A DNA stretch of 64,000 bases from Aphis gossypii (Eukaryota; Arthropoda; Insecta; Hemiptera; Aphididae): positions 45,590,287 through 45,654,286 of the forward strand of contig NC_065532.1 in NCBI RefSeq assembly GCF_020184175.1, written 5' to 3'. Positions 63,744 through 64,000 of this stretch are shown here, one piece after another; position 1 is the first letter of the stretch; the number at the start of each line of letters is the position of its first letter. The position numbers and the translations under genes are program-made. The notes under the pieces are model-generated. The model saw nothing but the letters and a program-made list of their open reading frames with translations. It was not told where the DNA came from and did not search any database.

Positions 63744-64000
63744 TAGTGGCTCGGCGCTGTGCAGTGGCTGAAATTAATCATTTATGTGGTTAAGAGTAAG
63801 CAACGGCCGCTGCCACTAGTACTCGGATGGGTGACCACCTGGGTACGTAGTGCGCAAAAACTTTGCCACACATACACGTGTTCCTAAACCGACCGTACCA
63901 ACCGTAAAAACACAACCTATCCAACCAACCCTTACCCCTATCACAGTTCATAACCCCTACAACAGCTAATGGCCTTAGTCGCCGGGCTTAAGTTCAATAA
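63744..64000 (+). mobile_element. 5S-rRNA-derived SINE, cut by the window edge
   Basis: The segment at 63,791-63,855 (taagagtaagcaacg, then actagtactcggatgg and gtgaccacctgggtac) follows the internal promoter part of 5S rRNA: A box (gctaagcaac), intermediate element and C box (gatgggtgaccacctggg). The 5' third of 5S rRNA is replaced by gtggctcggcgctgtgcagtgg. Downstream comes an unrelated body (cacacatacacgtgttcctaaaccgaccgtacc) and a tail ggccttagtcgccgggcttaagttcaataa that runs to the window edge. This is the layout of SINE3-type elements transcribed by RNA polymerase III. A functional 5S gene is excluded by the missing 5' third. Confidence 0.75.

Noticed and set aside
1..64000. tRNA genes, CRISPR arrays, bacterial operons or integrated plasmids
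   Set aside because: No complete cloverleaf, no regular spacer array, and no prokaryote-like gene packing on either strand.

Overview
This window looks like animal nuclear DNA from a sap-sucking insect, most probably an aphid. It is strongly AT-rich, gene-poor, and its genes are split by introns with GT/AG borders. It carries poly-A/T tracts, (AAT)n and (AC)n microsatellites, and several interspersed repeats that I associate from memory with aphid genomes: a 5S-rRNA-derived SINE, a long noncoding element beginning with an 'ATTCTGAACGAAGTGATGAA' motif, and palindrome-ended MITE-like insertions. There are no bacterial operons, ribosome-binding sites, tRNA clusters or CRISPR arrays. The aphid assignment is an inference.

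Layout. Positions 1-20,290 are AT-rich noncoding DNA without a gene I can prove; some or all may be intron of the Dok7 gene. Within it are a GC-richer island at 4.95-5.62 kb, a promoter-like TATA segment near 9.16 kb, a foldable GC-richer segment at 9.94-10.05 kb and a 59-residue ORF at 17.9-18.1 kb (minus). The best gene is on the minus strand: exon 2 at 20,295-20,340 and exon 1 at 22,520-22,576 join in frame to give the start of a PH domain that I recognise as Dok-7. Its presumed promoter is the GC-rich region up to about 23.2 kb. At 28.1-28.5 kb there is another GC-rich island. At 30,657-30,914 (plus) there is a plausible last coding exon of an unidentified gene.

From 33.9 kb onward repeats dominate. 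Two long copies of one noncoding family lie at 34.0-35.5 and 42.5-44.2 kb, a truncated inverted copy at 58.3-59.2 kb and two fragments near 48 kb. A decayed hAT transposase C-terminus sits at 35.8 kb. A near-identical 1.53-kb direct duplication at 46.4-47.9 and 56.5-58.1 kb carries a 109-codon ORF of unknown function followed by a frameshifted partial copy of its own C-terminal module. A LINE-like 3' tail lies at 61.8 kb, and the window ends inside a 5S-derived SINE.

The one pathway-level statement the sequence supports is that Dok-7, known in vertebrates as the cytoplasmic adaptor and activator of MuSK at neuromuscular synapses, is encoded here. The duplicated 109-aa gene and the 30.7-kb exon are the main unidentified coding candidates.
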